DNA from: Mycolicibacterium aurum
GTDB lineage: Bacteria; Actinomycetota; Actinomycetes; Mycobacteriales; Mycobacteriaceae
Assembly: GCA_900078775.1 (NCBI GenBank)
Contig: LT549889.1
Location: forward strand, 310,001-374,000
Reading direction: 5' to 3'
Length of the DNA stretch: 64,000 nucleotides
Shown here: one piece after another, positions 45,301 to 51,104 of the stretch
Numbering within the stretch: the first letter of the stretch is position 1
Layout of the letters: each line of letters starts with the position of its first letter
Notes under the pieces: model-generated
Told to the model about the DNA's origin: nothing
What the model saw: only the letters and a program-made list of their open reading frames with translations
Databases searched by the model: none
Translations under genes and position numbers: made by a program

Positions 45301-46199
45301 CCGGTGATCGGCGAGTCCTCGTTGCCCGACCCGGTCAGGCCGGGGGTGCCGACCGGGGCGTCGTTGACCGCGGCCACGGTCACGGTGACGGTCACCGGCG
45401 AGGAGGTAGTGATGCCGTCGGAGACGGTGTAGGTGAAGGTGTCGGTGCCGTGGAAATTGGTTGCCGGGGTGTAGCTCCAGGTGCCGTCGGGATCGACGGT
45501 GACGGTGCCATTGCCGGCTGGCGTATCCAGGCTGTAGGTGAGGGCGTCGCCGTCGATATCGGTTCCGGACAGCGTGCCGCCGGTGGTGGTGTCCTCGACC
45601 CCGGTGACCGCGGAGTTGGTTCCGGTCGGTGCGTCATTGACCGCGGCCACCGTGATGGTGACGGTGACGGGGGTGGAGACCAGGGCGCCGTCGGTCACGG
45701 TGTAGGTGAAGGTGTCGGTTCCGTGGAAATTGCCTGCGGGGGTGTAGCTCCAGGTGCCGTCGGCATTCACACTCACGGTGCCGTTGCTCGCCTGGTTGGC
45801 CAGGCTGTAGGTGAGGGTGTCACCGTCGATATCGGTCCCGGTGAGCGTCCCGGTGATCGGCGAGTCCTCGTTACCGGTGCCGGTGAGCCCTGGCGTGCCG
45901 ACGGGGGCGTCGTTCACCGCCGCGACGGTCACGGTCACGGTCACCGGCGAGGAGGTAGAGGCTCCGTCGGTCACGGTGTAGGTGAAGGTATCGGTTCCGT
46001 GGAAATTCGTTGTGGGGGTGTAGGTCCAGGAGCCGTCGGCATTCACAGTGACGGTGCCGTTGCTCGCTTGGCTGCCCAGACTGTAAGTGAGGGTGTCGCC
46101 GTCGATATCGGTGCCGGTCAGCGTGCCGCCGGTGGTGGTGTCCTCAACCCCGGTGACCGAGCTGTTGGTTCCGGTCGGTGCGTCATTGACCGCCGCCAC
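36384..46199 (-). CDS. Giant VCBS/cadherin-like repeat adhesin, 3' (C-terminal) part after frameshift
   Basis: An open frame of 3,271 codons carrying 33 repeat units and a distinct C-terminal domain (about the last 185 residues: TYTFSEPIDPSSILAGWNG, WFDGSTMTMSADRTKVTITL, ending GANAVETGADDRDF). It has no ribosome site and starts within a repeat, because it is the continuation of the gene whose 5' part lies at 46118-50035. Restoring one G at 46218-46221 fuses them into a single 4,550-residue reading frame. Units carry TDIDGDTLTY calcium-type loops. No C-terminal anchor is visible. As present, this part should not be translated efficiently. Confidence 0.85.
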   Translation of the reverse strand: MAAVNDAPTGTNSSVTGVEDTTTGGTLTGTDIDGDTLTYSLGSQASNGTVTVNADGSWTYTPTTNFHGTDTFTYTVTDGASTSSPVTVTVTVAAVNDAPVGTPGLTGTGNEDSPITGTLTGTDIDGDTLTYSLANQASNGTVSVNADGTWSYTPAGNFHGTDTFTYTVTDGALVSTPVTVTITVAAVNDAPTGTNSAVTGVEDTTTGGTLSGTDIDGDALTYSLDTPAGNGTVTVDPDGTWSYTPATNFHGTDTFTYTVSDGITTSSPVTVTVTVAAVNDAPVGTPGLTGSGNEDSPITGTLTGTDIDGDTLTYNLNTQAGNGTVTVNPDGTWTYTPTTNFHGTDTFTYTVTDGALVSTPVTVTITVNPVNDAPTGTNSAVTGVEDTTTGGTLSGTDIDGDTLTYSLDTPAGNGTVTVNPDGTWSYTPATNFHGTDTFTYTVSDGTATSTPVTVTVTVAAVNDAPVGTPDLTGSGNEDTPITGTLTGTDIDGDTLTYNLNTQAGNGTVTVNPDGTWTYTPATNFHGTDTFTYTVTDGALVSTPVTVTITVNTVNDAPTGTNSAVTGVEDTTTGGTLSGTDIDGDTLTYSLDTPAGNGTVTVNPDGTWSYTPATNFNGTDTFTYTVSDGTATSTPVTVTVTVAAVNDAPVGTPDLTGSGNEDSPITGTLTGTDIDGDTDLTYNLNTQAGNGTVTVNPDGTWTYTPTGNFNGTDTFTYTVTDGALVSTPVTVTITVIPVNDAPTGTDSTVTGIEDSTRIGGQLTGSDVDNTAAELEYALDTDAANGTVTVNPDGTWTYTPTANFHGTDTFTYTINDGQLISTPVTVTIVVPTVNDRPVGTPGLSATGDEDTVITGTVTGTDTDTPTASLTYALSGQASHGTVTINPDGTWSYTPAPDYHGEDSFTFTVFDQKLHSTPVLVTIHVLPVNDAPTAPNTEVVSIEDGGTTGGTFVGTDVDSTTLSYALNSAAGNGTATVNADGTWTYTPNANYSGTDSFTYTINDGTSSSTPITVTVTVTPTNDAPTGIDSIVHGDEDSTSIGGVLVGNDVDGDPLTYVVGTPAAHGTVTLDPDGTWTYSPTADFNGTDSFTYTVSDGSLSSAPVTVTVVIAAVNDAPTADDSQSSGSEDTPFGGILTAIDIDSDAGDLRFTLRDQATNGTVTVNADGSWTYTPDQDFNGTDSFTYTVDDGNADSAPITVVLNVAAVNDAPVADGASTSGDEDTVITGTLSGSDADGDTLTYSLGSQASNGTVTVDADGTWTYTPAANFNGTDTFTFTVFDGAQRSAPATVVIHVVAVNDAPTSADFAVNVTEDVPASGNLVATDVDGGASLSYTLHNQASHGTVTVSANGTWTYTPATNFNGTDSFTYTVTDGALMSTPVTVTVTVAAVNDAPVGTPGLTGTGNEDSQIGGTLTGTDVDGGTDLTYSLGSQAGNGTVTVNADGTWTYTPTANFNGTDTFTYTVSDGALTSTPVTVTVTVAAVNDAPVGDTGLTGSGNEDTQIGGTLTGTDIDGDTLTYSLGSQASNGTVTVNADGTWTYTPATNFNGTDSFTYTVTDGASTSSPVTVTVTVAAVNDAPVGTPGLTGTGNEDSPITGTLTGSDVDGDTSLTYSLGSQAGNGTVTVNADGTWTYTPTTNFHGTDSFTYTVTDGALTSTPVTVTVTVAAVNDAPVGTPGLTGSGNEDTPITGTLTGTDIDGDTNLTYNLNTQAGNGTVTVNPDGTWTYTPTTNFNGTDTFTYTVTDGALVSTPVTVTITVAAINDAPVGTPGLTGSGNEDTPITGTLSGTDIDGDTDLTYSLGNQASNGTVTVNPGGTWTYTPTTNFNGTDTFTYTVTDGALVSTPVTVTVTVAAVNDAPVGTPGLTGSGNEDTPITGTLSGTDIDGDTLTYSLGNQASNGTVTVNPDGTWTYTPTTNFHGTDTFTYTVTDGALTSTPVTVTVTVAAVNDAPVGTPGLTGSGNEDTPITETLSGTDIDGDTLTYSLGNQASNGTVTVNPDGTWTYTPTTNFHGTDTFTYTVTDGALTSTPVTVTVTVAAVNDAPVGTPGLTGSGNEDTPITGTLTGTDIDGDTNLTYNLNTQAGNGTVTVNPDGTWTYTPTTNFNGTDTFTYTVTDGTLTSTPVTVTITVAAVNDAPVGTPGLTGTGTEDTPITGTLSGSDIDGDTLTYNLGNQASNGTVTVNPDGTWTYTPTTNFNGTDTFTYTVTDGTLTSTPVTVTVTVAAVNDAPVGTDSTIDAQEDSTGIGGILVGSDIDSPAGSLSYTLTGQAGHGIVTIDPDGTWTYTPAPNYHGTDSFTYTITDGSLISAPVTVTVHLAPVNDAPVGTAGLAGSGNEDTPITGTLTGSDIDGDTNLTYSLGNQASNGTVTVNSDGTWTYTPTTNFNGTDTFTFIVSDGALTSTPVAVTVTVAAVNDAPVGTDSTIDADEDSAGIGGTLAGSDVEASDPSQLSYVLDTDANHGVVNVEEDGTWTYTPNANYHGTDSFTYTIIDADGASSGPVTVTINLAPVNDAPVGTAGLTASGAEDAPGGMGGTLTASDVDGDDLTFSLGSPAGNGTVAVNADGTWTYTPAPNFSGTDTFTYTVSDGTATSAPVTVSVTVTPVNDAPVGTPGLTGTGNEDAPITGTLTGTDVDGDTLTYVLNTQAGNGTVTVNANGTWTYTPAGNYHGTDSFTYTVSDGTVTSTPVTVNITVTAVNDAPVARGDSYTVTEDSTLTGGNLLGNDTDVDGDTLVVVSNTPPAHGSVTVNSDGSFSYTPDADYNGTDGFTYTVSDQNGLTSTASVTIAVTAVNDRPVGVADGFVTNEDTPFTGNVLSNDTDADGNTLTASIVVGPQHGSLQWNSNGTFTYTPDANFNGTDTFTYQASDGPLTSSVTLVTMTVTAVNDLPTAGGAVSGGSGNEDTPINGTVSFGDIDRGDAVNPDSVTLTVTTQAQHGTVVLNQNGSYSYTPAANFSGVDSFTYTVTDSHGATATATVNLSVTAINDAPVAAPDNFGTKDQSAIKSNPGQVIGNVLANDTDVDAGDTRTVTSFTQPTAAVGSTGTIGTVAVAANGVVTYIPAANGYHNYDGVVTFSYTITDSAGATSTATASFTLNDNIAPTAVDVQSTNSGTAGQLTQGDTITYTFSEPIDPSSILAGWNGTGSQTVTVRAYDGSLGLLNLLGWGDVFQVYDSTDTTQLGLGSISLGSTLYVTGAVSLAAGPYIWFDGSTMTMSADRTKVTITLGEYDYARSLGLLPLGAIRGTNLNGSEMTWVPDTAVTDTAGNSASGANAVETGADDRDF

Positions 46200-48967
46200 C
46201 GTGATGGTGACGGTGACGGGGTGGAGACGAGGGTGCCGTCGGTCACGGTGTAGGTGAAGGTGTCGGTGCCGTGGAAATTGGTTGTGGGGGTGTAGGTCCA
46301 GGTGCCGTCGGGGTTGACGGTGACGGTGCCGTTGCCGGCTTGGGTGTTCAGGTTGTAGGTGAGGGTGTCGCCGTCGATATCGGTGCCGGTGAGCGTGCCG
46401 GTGATCGGGGTGTCCTCGTTGCCGGTGCCGGTGAGGCCGGGGGTGCCGACCGGGGCGTCGTTGACCGCGGCCACGGTCACGGTGACGGTCACCGGCGAGG
46501 AGGTAGTGATGCCGTCGGAGACGGTGTAGGTGAAGGTGTCGGTGCCGTGGAAATTGGTTGCCGGGGTGTAGCTCCAGGTGCCGTCCGGGTTGACGGTGAC
46601 GGTGCCGTTGCCGGCTGGTGTGTCGAGGCTGTAGGTGAGGGTGTCGCCGTCGATATCGGTTCCGGACAGCGTGCCGGTGATCGGGCTGTCTTCGTTACCT
46701 GTGCTGGTGCCGGGGACGCCCACGGGTGCGTCGTTGATCGCGGCCACGGTGATGGTGACGGTGACGGGGGTGGAGACCAGGGCTCCGTCGGTCACGGTGT
46801 AGGTGAAGGTGTCGGTGCCGTTGAAATTGCCTGCGGGGGTGTAGGTCCAGGTGCCGTCGGGGTTGACGGTGACGGTGCCGTTGCTTGCCTGGTTGCCGAG
46901 GTTGTAGGTGAGGGTGTCACCGTCGATATCGGTGCCGGACAGCGCCCCGGTGATCGGAGAGTCCTCGTTACCCGACCCGGTGAGGCCGGTGTCCCCGACC
47001 GGTGCGTCATTGACCGCGGCCACGGTGATGGTGACGGTGACGGGTGCGGACACCAGAGAGCCATCGGAGACGGTGTAGGTGAAGGTGTCGGTGCCGTGGA
47101 AATTCGTTGCCGGGGTGTAGGTCCAGGTGCCGTCGGGATCGACGGTGACGGTGCCGTTGCCGGCTGGTGTATCGAGGCTGTAGGTGAGGGTGTCGCCGTC
47201 GATGTCGGTTCCGGACAGCGTGCCGCCGGTGGTGGTGTCCTCGACCCCGGTGACCGCGGAGTTGGTTCCGGTCGGTGCGTCGTTGACCGGGTCGACGGTG
47301 ATCGTCACGGTGACCGGTACCGACCGCAGTTGCCCGTCGGACACGGTGAAGGTGAAGCTGTCGGTGCCGTGGAAATTGGTTGCCGGGGTGTAGGTCCAGG
47401 TCCCGTCGGCCTCGACGACGACGGTGCCGTTTGTCGGCTTTCCCCGGACCGCGAACGTGAGGTTCTCGCTGTCGATGTCATTACCGGTGAGGGTGCCGGT
47501 GATGACGCTGCCCTCCTGGCCCGAACCGGTCAGGCCCACAGTGCCGGTCGGCGCATCGTTGATCGGTGTGACCGTCACGTTGACGGTGACCGGATCTGAC
47601 GTGGCACCGTCAGCGTCGGTGATGGTGTAGGTGAACGAATCCGCGCCGTTGTAGTTCGACGCCGGGGTGTAGGTCCAGGTGCCGTCGGCATTCACGGTCG
47701 CGGTGCCGTGCGATGCTCCACTGCCGATCGCATAGGTCAGCCCGGCCGCGGGGGTCTCGATGTCGGACCCGGTGAACTTCCCGCCGATCTTGGCGGTGTC
47801 TTCGACCGCCGTGACGTTCACATCCGTACCCGTCGGGACGCTGTTGGCCGACGCGATGGTGATCGTCACGGTGCTCGGGGTGGATCGGAGCTTCCCGTCG
47901 AACACGGTGTAGGTGAAGGAATCCGCACCGGTGTAGTTGGGGTCCGGCGTGTAGGTCCAGGTGCCGTCGGCGTCGACGGTGACGGTGCCGTGCGAGGCTC
48001 CGGAGCCGAGGGCGTAGGTGAGATCACCATCGGGTGTGTCGATATCGGTTCCGGTGAGTGTGCCACCGAAGGTGGTGTTCTCGTCACCGGTGCCGGCCAG
48101 ACCGGTGGTCCCGACGGGGGCGTCGTTGACCGGCGTGACGGTGATGGTCACGGTGACCGGCGCGGAGGTGGCGCCATCATCGTCGGTGATGGTGTAGGTG
48201 AACGAGTCGGTGCCGGCGTAGTCGGCGTCCGGGGTGTAGGTCCAGGTCCCATTCGAGGCGACTGTCGCGGTGCCGTGTCCGGCACCGTCTGCGAGTTGAT
48301 ACGTCAGGCCCGCGGCGAGGGTCTCGGCGTCGGACCCGGTCAGCCGGCCTCCGGTCGGAATATCCTCGATCGCCGTGACATTCGAATCGACACCGTGCGG
48401 TGCGGAATTGACCGCGCTGACGGTGATGTTGACGGTCACCGGTGTGGACGTCAGTTTCCCGTCGGACACGGTGAAGGTGAACGAGTCGGTACCGGTGAAA
48501 TCGGCGTCCGGCGTGTACGACCAGGCTCCCGTCGCGGCATCGACCGTGACGACGCCGTGCGCGGTCTGACTCTTGACCTTGAAGGTGAGGGTGCTGCTGT
48601 CGACGTCGGTTCCGGTCAGGGTGCCGGTGATGGCGCTACCTTCGGTACCCGAGCCGGTCAGCCCGCTGGTGCCGACGGGTGCGTCGTTGACCGCGGTGAT
48701 GTGGAGGGTGACGGTGACCGGGGCTGAGACATTGACCCCATCGGAGATGGTGTAGGAGAAGGTGTCGGTGCCGTTGAAGTCCACACCCGGCGCGTAGGTC
48801 CACGTGCCGTTGTCGTTAACCGTCACATGGCCATTGGCCGCGGCACCCTCGAGTGCGTAGATCAGGTCCGCGGCGTCGGTGTCGGCATCGGTACCGGTCA
48901 ACTGACCGCCCATTCTGGTCGAGTCCTCGATGCCGGTGACGACCGTGTCGGTGCCCGTCGGCGCGGC
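36955..48967 (-). repeat. Tandem array of about 43 VCBS-type units, 276/549-bp periodicity
   Basis: Each protein unit is 91-92 residues: NDAPVGTPGLTGSGNEDTPI, then GTLTGTDIDGDTLTY, GNGTVTVNPDGTWTYTP and GTDTFTYTVTDG. Counting the NDAP-type openings gives 10 units before and 33 after the frameshift. Between 44.2 and 47 kb units alternate in two types, giving a 549-bp dimer period: the TCGTT landmark occurs at 44221, 44770, 45319, 45868, 46416 and 46965. Neighbouring copies are almost identical in DNA, implying recent duplication or gene conversion. Confidence 0.92.
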
Positions 48968-50035
48968 TCCAGTGTCGCCGCCCATGGTGGTCATGAAGGC
49001 CGCCATCATCGGGGCGGGGTCGTCGATGGCAGCGTCCGCGCCGCCCTCGATGGTCTCGAGGGAACCGGTGTCGTCGGGCGCCGCCGCCGGATCTGACTGT
49101 TCCGGCTCGCCGCCGTCGGTTCCGTCGAGGACGAGCGTCTTGAGAGTGCCGGCGTCGGGATCGCGGACCGCCGAGCGCGCCATGTCCCGGCGTGTCCAAG
49201 CCAGCAGGGACAACACCAGCAGGGACTGCACGGGTTCCGCCGGACCGGGGTTGGCCGATGGCGACGGGGCCGAGGAGATGGAGGTACCCGCGGTGGCCAC
49301 CGTGCCGTCGACACCGCCGAGGACGGCTTCGGGCGCCTCGGCGGCGGGTGACCAGCTCAGCGGGGAGGTCTGGGTCGTGTCGGTGGGGATGACCGGCGCA
49401 GACGGTTGCCGGGGTTCGGTGAGCTCGGGGGAGTCGGTTGTGCTGGTCCGTTCGCGGGTTGCCGACGCCAGATCATCCGCGGAGGCGGCAGCGTGCCGCG
49501 CTCGGGACTTCCGCGGCGGCGTGGTCTCGGCCGATTCAGCGGTCGCGGCGTCGTTGTCGGAGGCCTCCGCGGATTTATCACCGGCCTGGGACTCCTCGGA
49601 AGCGCGGATACCGGGGTCGGCGATCGAGGCTTGGACATCTTCGTCTTCGTCTTCGGATTCTTCGGAGAATCCGTCTGGCGAGCTGGCCGACGGCGATGTG
49701 TCCGCCCCGTCCCGGGGGCCTGACGGCGTTGAGGTCGGGTCGGAGTCTGCTGTGCCGGAGGCCGCTTCGGCCTTCCGGTCCGTAGTGTCATTGGCGCCGC
49801 TCGCAGTGCCGTCCTCGGCGTGCGCAACACCCATCCCCAAACCGGTGCTGGCGGCGAATCCGATGCCCAGGGCGACCGCCAGGGCGCCGACTCGTCCGAT
49901 CGGGATGCCCGACCCGGTCGGGGCGGGGGCCGGGATCGGCAGTTCGAAGCTCATCTGGGGTGGCTTGCCGGTGCTGCGTGCGCGCCGATGGCGCGGCTTG
50001 CCGTTACGGCCCTTGGGTGACGCGTGCTGTGGCAA
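46118..50035 (-). CDS. Giant VCBS/cadherin-like repeat adhesin, 5' (N-terminal) part, frameshifted
   Basis: As written, a 1,305-residue product starting at TTG 50035, which has GGGGAG 6 nt upstream. Long basic N-region, hydrophobic core IGRVGALAVALGIGFAASTG and cleavage near AHA-ED; an acidic Ser/Thr-rich linker to about residue 260; LLVLSLLAWTRRDMARSAVR; then ten VCBS-type units. At 46218-46221 the tract has four Gs where sister repeats read GACGGGGGTGGAGAC with five; the frame then changes to STPSPSPSRWRRSM and stops at 46118. Either a true truncation, a phase-variable tract or a sequencing error. A shortened protein would still be exported and carry ten repeats. Confidence 0.88.
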   Translation of the reverse strand: MPQHASPKGRNGKPRHRRARSTGKPPQMSFELPIPAPAPTGSGIPIGRVGALAVALGIGFAASTGLGMGVAHAEDGTASGANDTTDRKAEAASGTADSDPTSTPSGPRDGADTSPSASSPDGFSEESEDEDEDVQASIADPGIRASEESQAGDKSAEASDNDAATAESAETTPPRKSRARHAAASADDLASATRERTSTTDSPELTEPRQPSAPVIPTDTTQTSPLSWSPAAEAPEAVLGGVDGTVATAGTSISSAPSPSANPGPAEPVQSLLVLSLLAWTRRDMARSAVRDPDAGTLKTLVLDGTDGGEPEQSDPAAAPDDTGSLETIEGGADAAIDDPAPMMAAFMTTMGGDTGAAPTGTDTVVTGIEDSTRMGGQLTGTDADTDAADLIYALEGAAANGHVTVNDNGTWTYAPGVDFNGTDTFSYTISDGVNVSAPVTVTLHITAVNDAPVGTSGLTGSGTEGSAITGTLTGTDVDSSTLTFKVKSQTAHGVVTVDAATGAWSYTPDADFTGTDSFTFTVSDGKLTSTPVTVNITVSAVNSAPHGVDSNVTAIEDIPTGGRLTGSDAETLAAGLTYQLADGAGHGTATVASNGTWTYTPDADYAGTDSFTYTITDDDGATSAPVTVTITVTPVNDAPVGTTGLAGTGDENTTFGGTLTGTDIDTPDGDLTYALGSGASHGTVTVDADGTWTYTPDPNYTGADSFTYTVFDGKLRSTPSTVTITIASANSVPTGTDVNVTAVEDTAKIGGKFTGSDIETPAAGLTYAIGSGASHGTATVNADGTWTYTPASNYNGADSFTYTITDADGATSDPVTVNVTVTPINDAPTGTVGLTGSGQEGSVITGTLTGNDIDSENLTFAVRGKPTNGTVVVEADGTWTYTPATNFHGTDSFTFTVSDGQLRSVPVTVTITVDPVNDAPTGTNSAVTGVEDTTTGGTLSGTDIDGDTLTYSLDTPAGNGTVTVDPDGTWTYTPATNFHGTDTFTYTVSDGSLVSAPVTVTITVAAVNDAPVGDTGLTGSGNEDSPITGALSGTDIDGDTLTYNLGNQASNGTVTVNPDGTWTYTPAGNFNGTDTFTYTVTDGALVSTPVTVTITVAAINDAPVGVPGTSTGNEDSPITGTLSGTDIDGDTLTYSLDTPAGNGTVTVNPDGTWSYTPATNFHGTDTFTYTVSDGITTSSPVTVTVTVAAVNDAPVGTPGLTGTGNEDTPITGTLTGTDIDGDTLTYNLNTQAGNGTVTVNPDGTWTYTPTTNFHGTDTFTYTVTDGTLVSTPSPSPSRWRRSMTHRPEPTARSPGLRTPPPAAR

Positions 50036-50102
50036 AGTGTGCTCCCCACGTCATACCGGCGAATTCCGGCGGCAATACGTTGCGCACGACCTGCCAGCAA
50101 GG

Positions 50103-50114
50103 GCTTGCGCAAGC
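50103..50114. promoter_or_regulatory. 12-bp palindrome upstream of giant adhesin gene
   Basis: GCTTGCGCAAGC is perfectly self-complementary, 68 bp upstream of the TTG start and within the presumed 5' untranslated region. Could be a regulator site or RNA hairpin. Confidence 0.3.
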
Positions 50115-50166
50115 GCGTAAGCAAACGCCGATCCAGCATCGGCGGAGCTGAACTTCCCTGCCTGAA

Positions 50167-50197
50167 GCTGATCTCGGTCGCTGCCGACGAGCTCAGC
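50167..50197 (-). promoter_or_regulatory. Hairpin in presumed 5' UTR of adhesin operon
   Basis: Arms 50167-50180 and 50185-50197 pair over GCTGA, CTCG and TCG blocks with one mismatch and one bulge around a 4-nt loop. It would lie close to the 5' end of a transcript from the promoter at 50203-50231 and may stabilise the mRNA. Confidence 0.3.
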
Positions 50198-50202
50198 AAA
50201 AA

Positions 50203-50231
50203 TATACACCAACGTTAATTGACCATGGCAA
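50203..50231 (-). promoter_or_regulatory. Candidate sigma-A-type promoter of the giant adhesin operon
   Basis: On the minus strand TTGCCA (50231-50226) and TGTATA (50208-50203) are separated by 17 bp, within the most AT-rich part of the 280-bp gap between nei and the adhesin gene. It implies a 5' leader of roughly 160 nt. Confidence 0.45.
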
Positions 50232-50315
50232 CTATTGGCTGGGCAATTTTCGTGATCGTCAGCACTGGGGTTTTGAGCCTGGGACCCGCGCCGGATGGCG
50301 GCGTTGTGCGATCGC

Positions 50316-51071
50316 TCAGGAGGTCTGACAGTTCGGGCACCAGTACCTGATCCGGTCGCCGCTGTCGTCACGCTCGATGAGCGTGCCGCAGCGGCGACAC
50401 GGCTCACCGGCCCGGCCGTACACCCAGAAGTGCTGCCCAGGCCGGGTATTGCCGGTGATGATCCGATTGGGCCGGTTGCGGTTGAGCCACAGCATGTCCC
50501 GCGCCCGTTGGACCACCCGCAGCGGATCGGTCAGCGTGCCGACGGCCGCATCCGGTGCCCGTCCCATGACGAAGCACAGTTCGTTGGCGTACACATTGCC
50601 GACTCCAGCCATCACCCGCTGATCCAGCAACGCGTCGGCCAGTTCCCGGTCCGGTTCGGCCATCAGGTTGGTCCTGGCGAGCTGCGGATCCCAGTCCGGG
50701 CCGAGCAGGTCGGGACCCAGGTGCGCCACGGCATCCTGATCGAGGCGGCGCTCCAGCACCTCCAGGATGCCCAGATCGATGCCGAACGCGACGCTGTCCG
50801 CAGTGCCCAGCACGATGCGGATCCGGTGCGCCGCGCCACGGAACGAGCCGATCACCCAGCTGCCGTCCATCTTCAGGTGCGAGTGGATGCTGGCTTGACC
50901 GACCCGGATGAACAGGTGCTTGCCGCGGCTGAGGACTTCATCGACGACCTGACCGCGCAGATCCACCGCGGCGTAGCGGGGGACCCGGATGTCGCAGCGG
51001 GTCAGCGTCTTCCCGGCCAGCGCCGCACGCAGTTTGGTGGCGGCGCGGAACACGGTGTCACCTTCGGGCAT
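50316..51071 (-). CDS. nei: Endonuclease VIII-like DNA glycosylase/AP lyase
   Basis: A 251-residue Fpg/Nei-family base-excision repair enzyme removing oxidised pyrimidines. The N-terminal [11 protein letters not shown] gives the catalytic Pro1-Glu2 after Met removal; [10 protein letters not shown] provides the conserved Lys; [11 protein letters not shown] is the H2TH motif; the zinc finger is [11 protein letters not shown]...WCPNC. It lies 33 bp downstream of lhr on the same strand; lhr-nei adjacency is conserved with Rv3296-Rv3297. Confidence 0.95.
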   Translation of the reverse strand: MPEGDTVFRAATKLRAALAGKTLTRCDIRVPRYAAVDLRGQVVDEVLSRGKHLFIRVGQASIHSHLKMDGSWVIGSFRGAAHRIRIVLGTADSVAFGIDLGILEVLERRLDQDAVAHLGPDLLGPDWDPQLARTNLMAEPDRELADALLDQRVMAGVGNVYANELCFVMGRAPDAAVGTLTDPLRVVQRARDMLWLNRNRPNRIITGNTRPGQHFWVYGRAGEPCRRCGTLIERDDSGDRIRYWCPNCQTS

Positions 51072-51104
51072 ACCCCATTGAACAGGCTCCGGCGCGGCGA
51101 CGGG

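Noticed and set aside
46210..46225. Programmed -1/+1 ribosomal frameshift in the giant gene
   Set aside because: No slippery heptamer or following pseudoknot specific to this unit is seen; the only difference from sister units is the loss of one G, so mutation, slippage or sequencing error is simpler.
39975..47599. Very long plus-strand open frames (up to about 1,170 codons, GDG/VGVD-rich) opposite the giant adhesin gene
   Set aside because: They are mirror images of the repeat array: high GC and conserved codons of the minus-strand repeats keep the antisense frame free of stops. They lack start signals and show the same 91-92-codon period.
36384..48967. Tandem array considered as CRISPR or as non-coding satellite DNA
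   Set aside because: The 276/549-bp units keep a minus-strand reading frame (except the one-base deletion) and encode recognisable VCBS/cadherin-like strands; there are no short direct repeats with unique spacers and no cas genes.
50103..50114. GCTTGCGCAAGC palindrome as a phage attachment site
   Set aside because: No integrase, tRNA or second copy nearby; retained only as a weak regulatory candidate.
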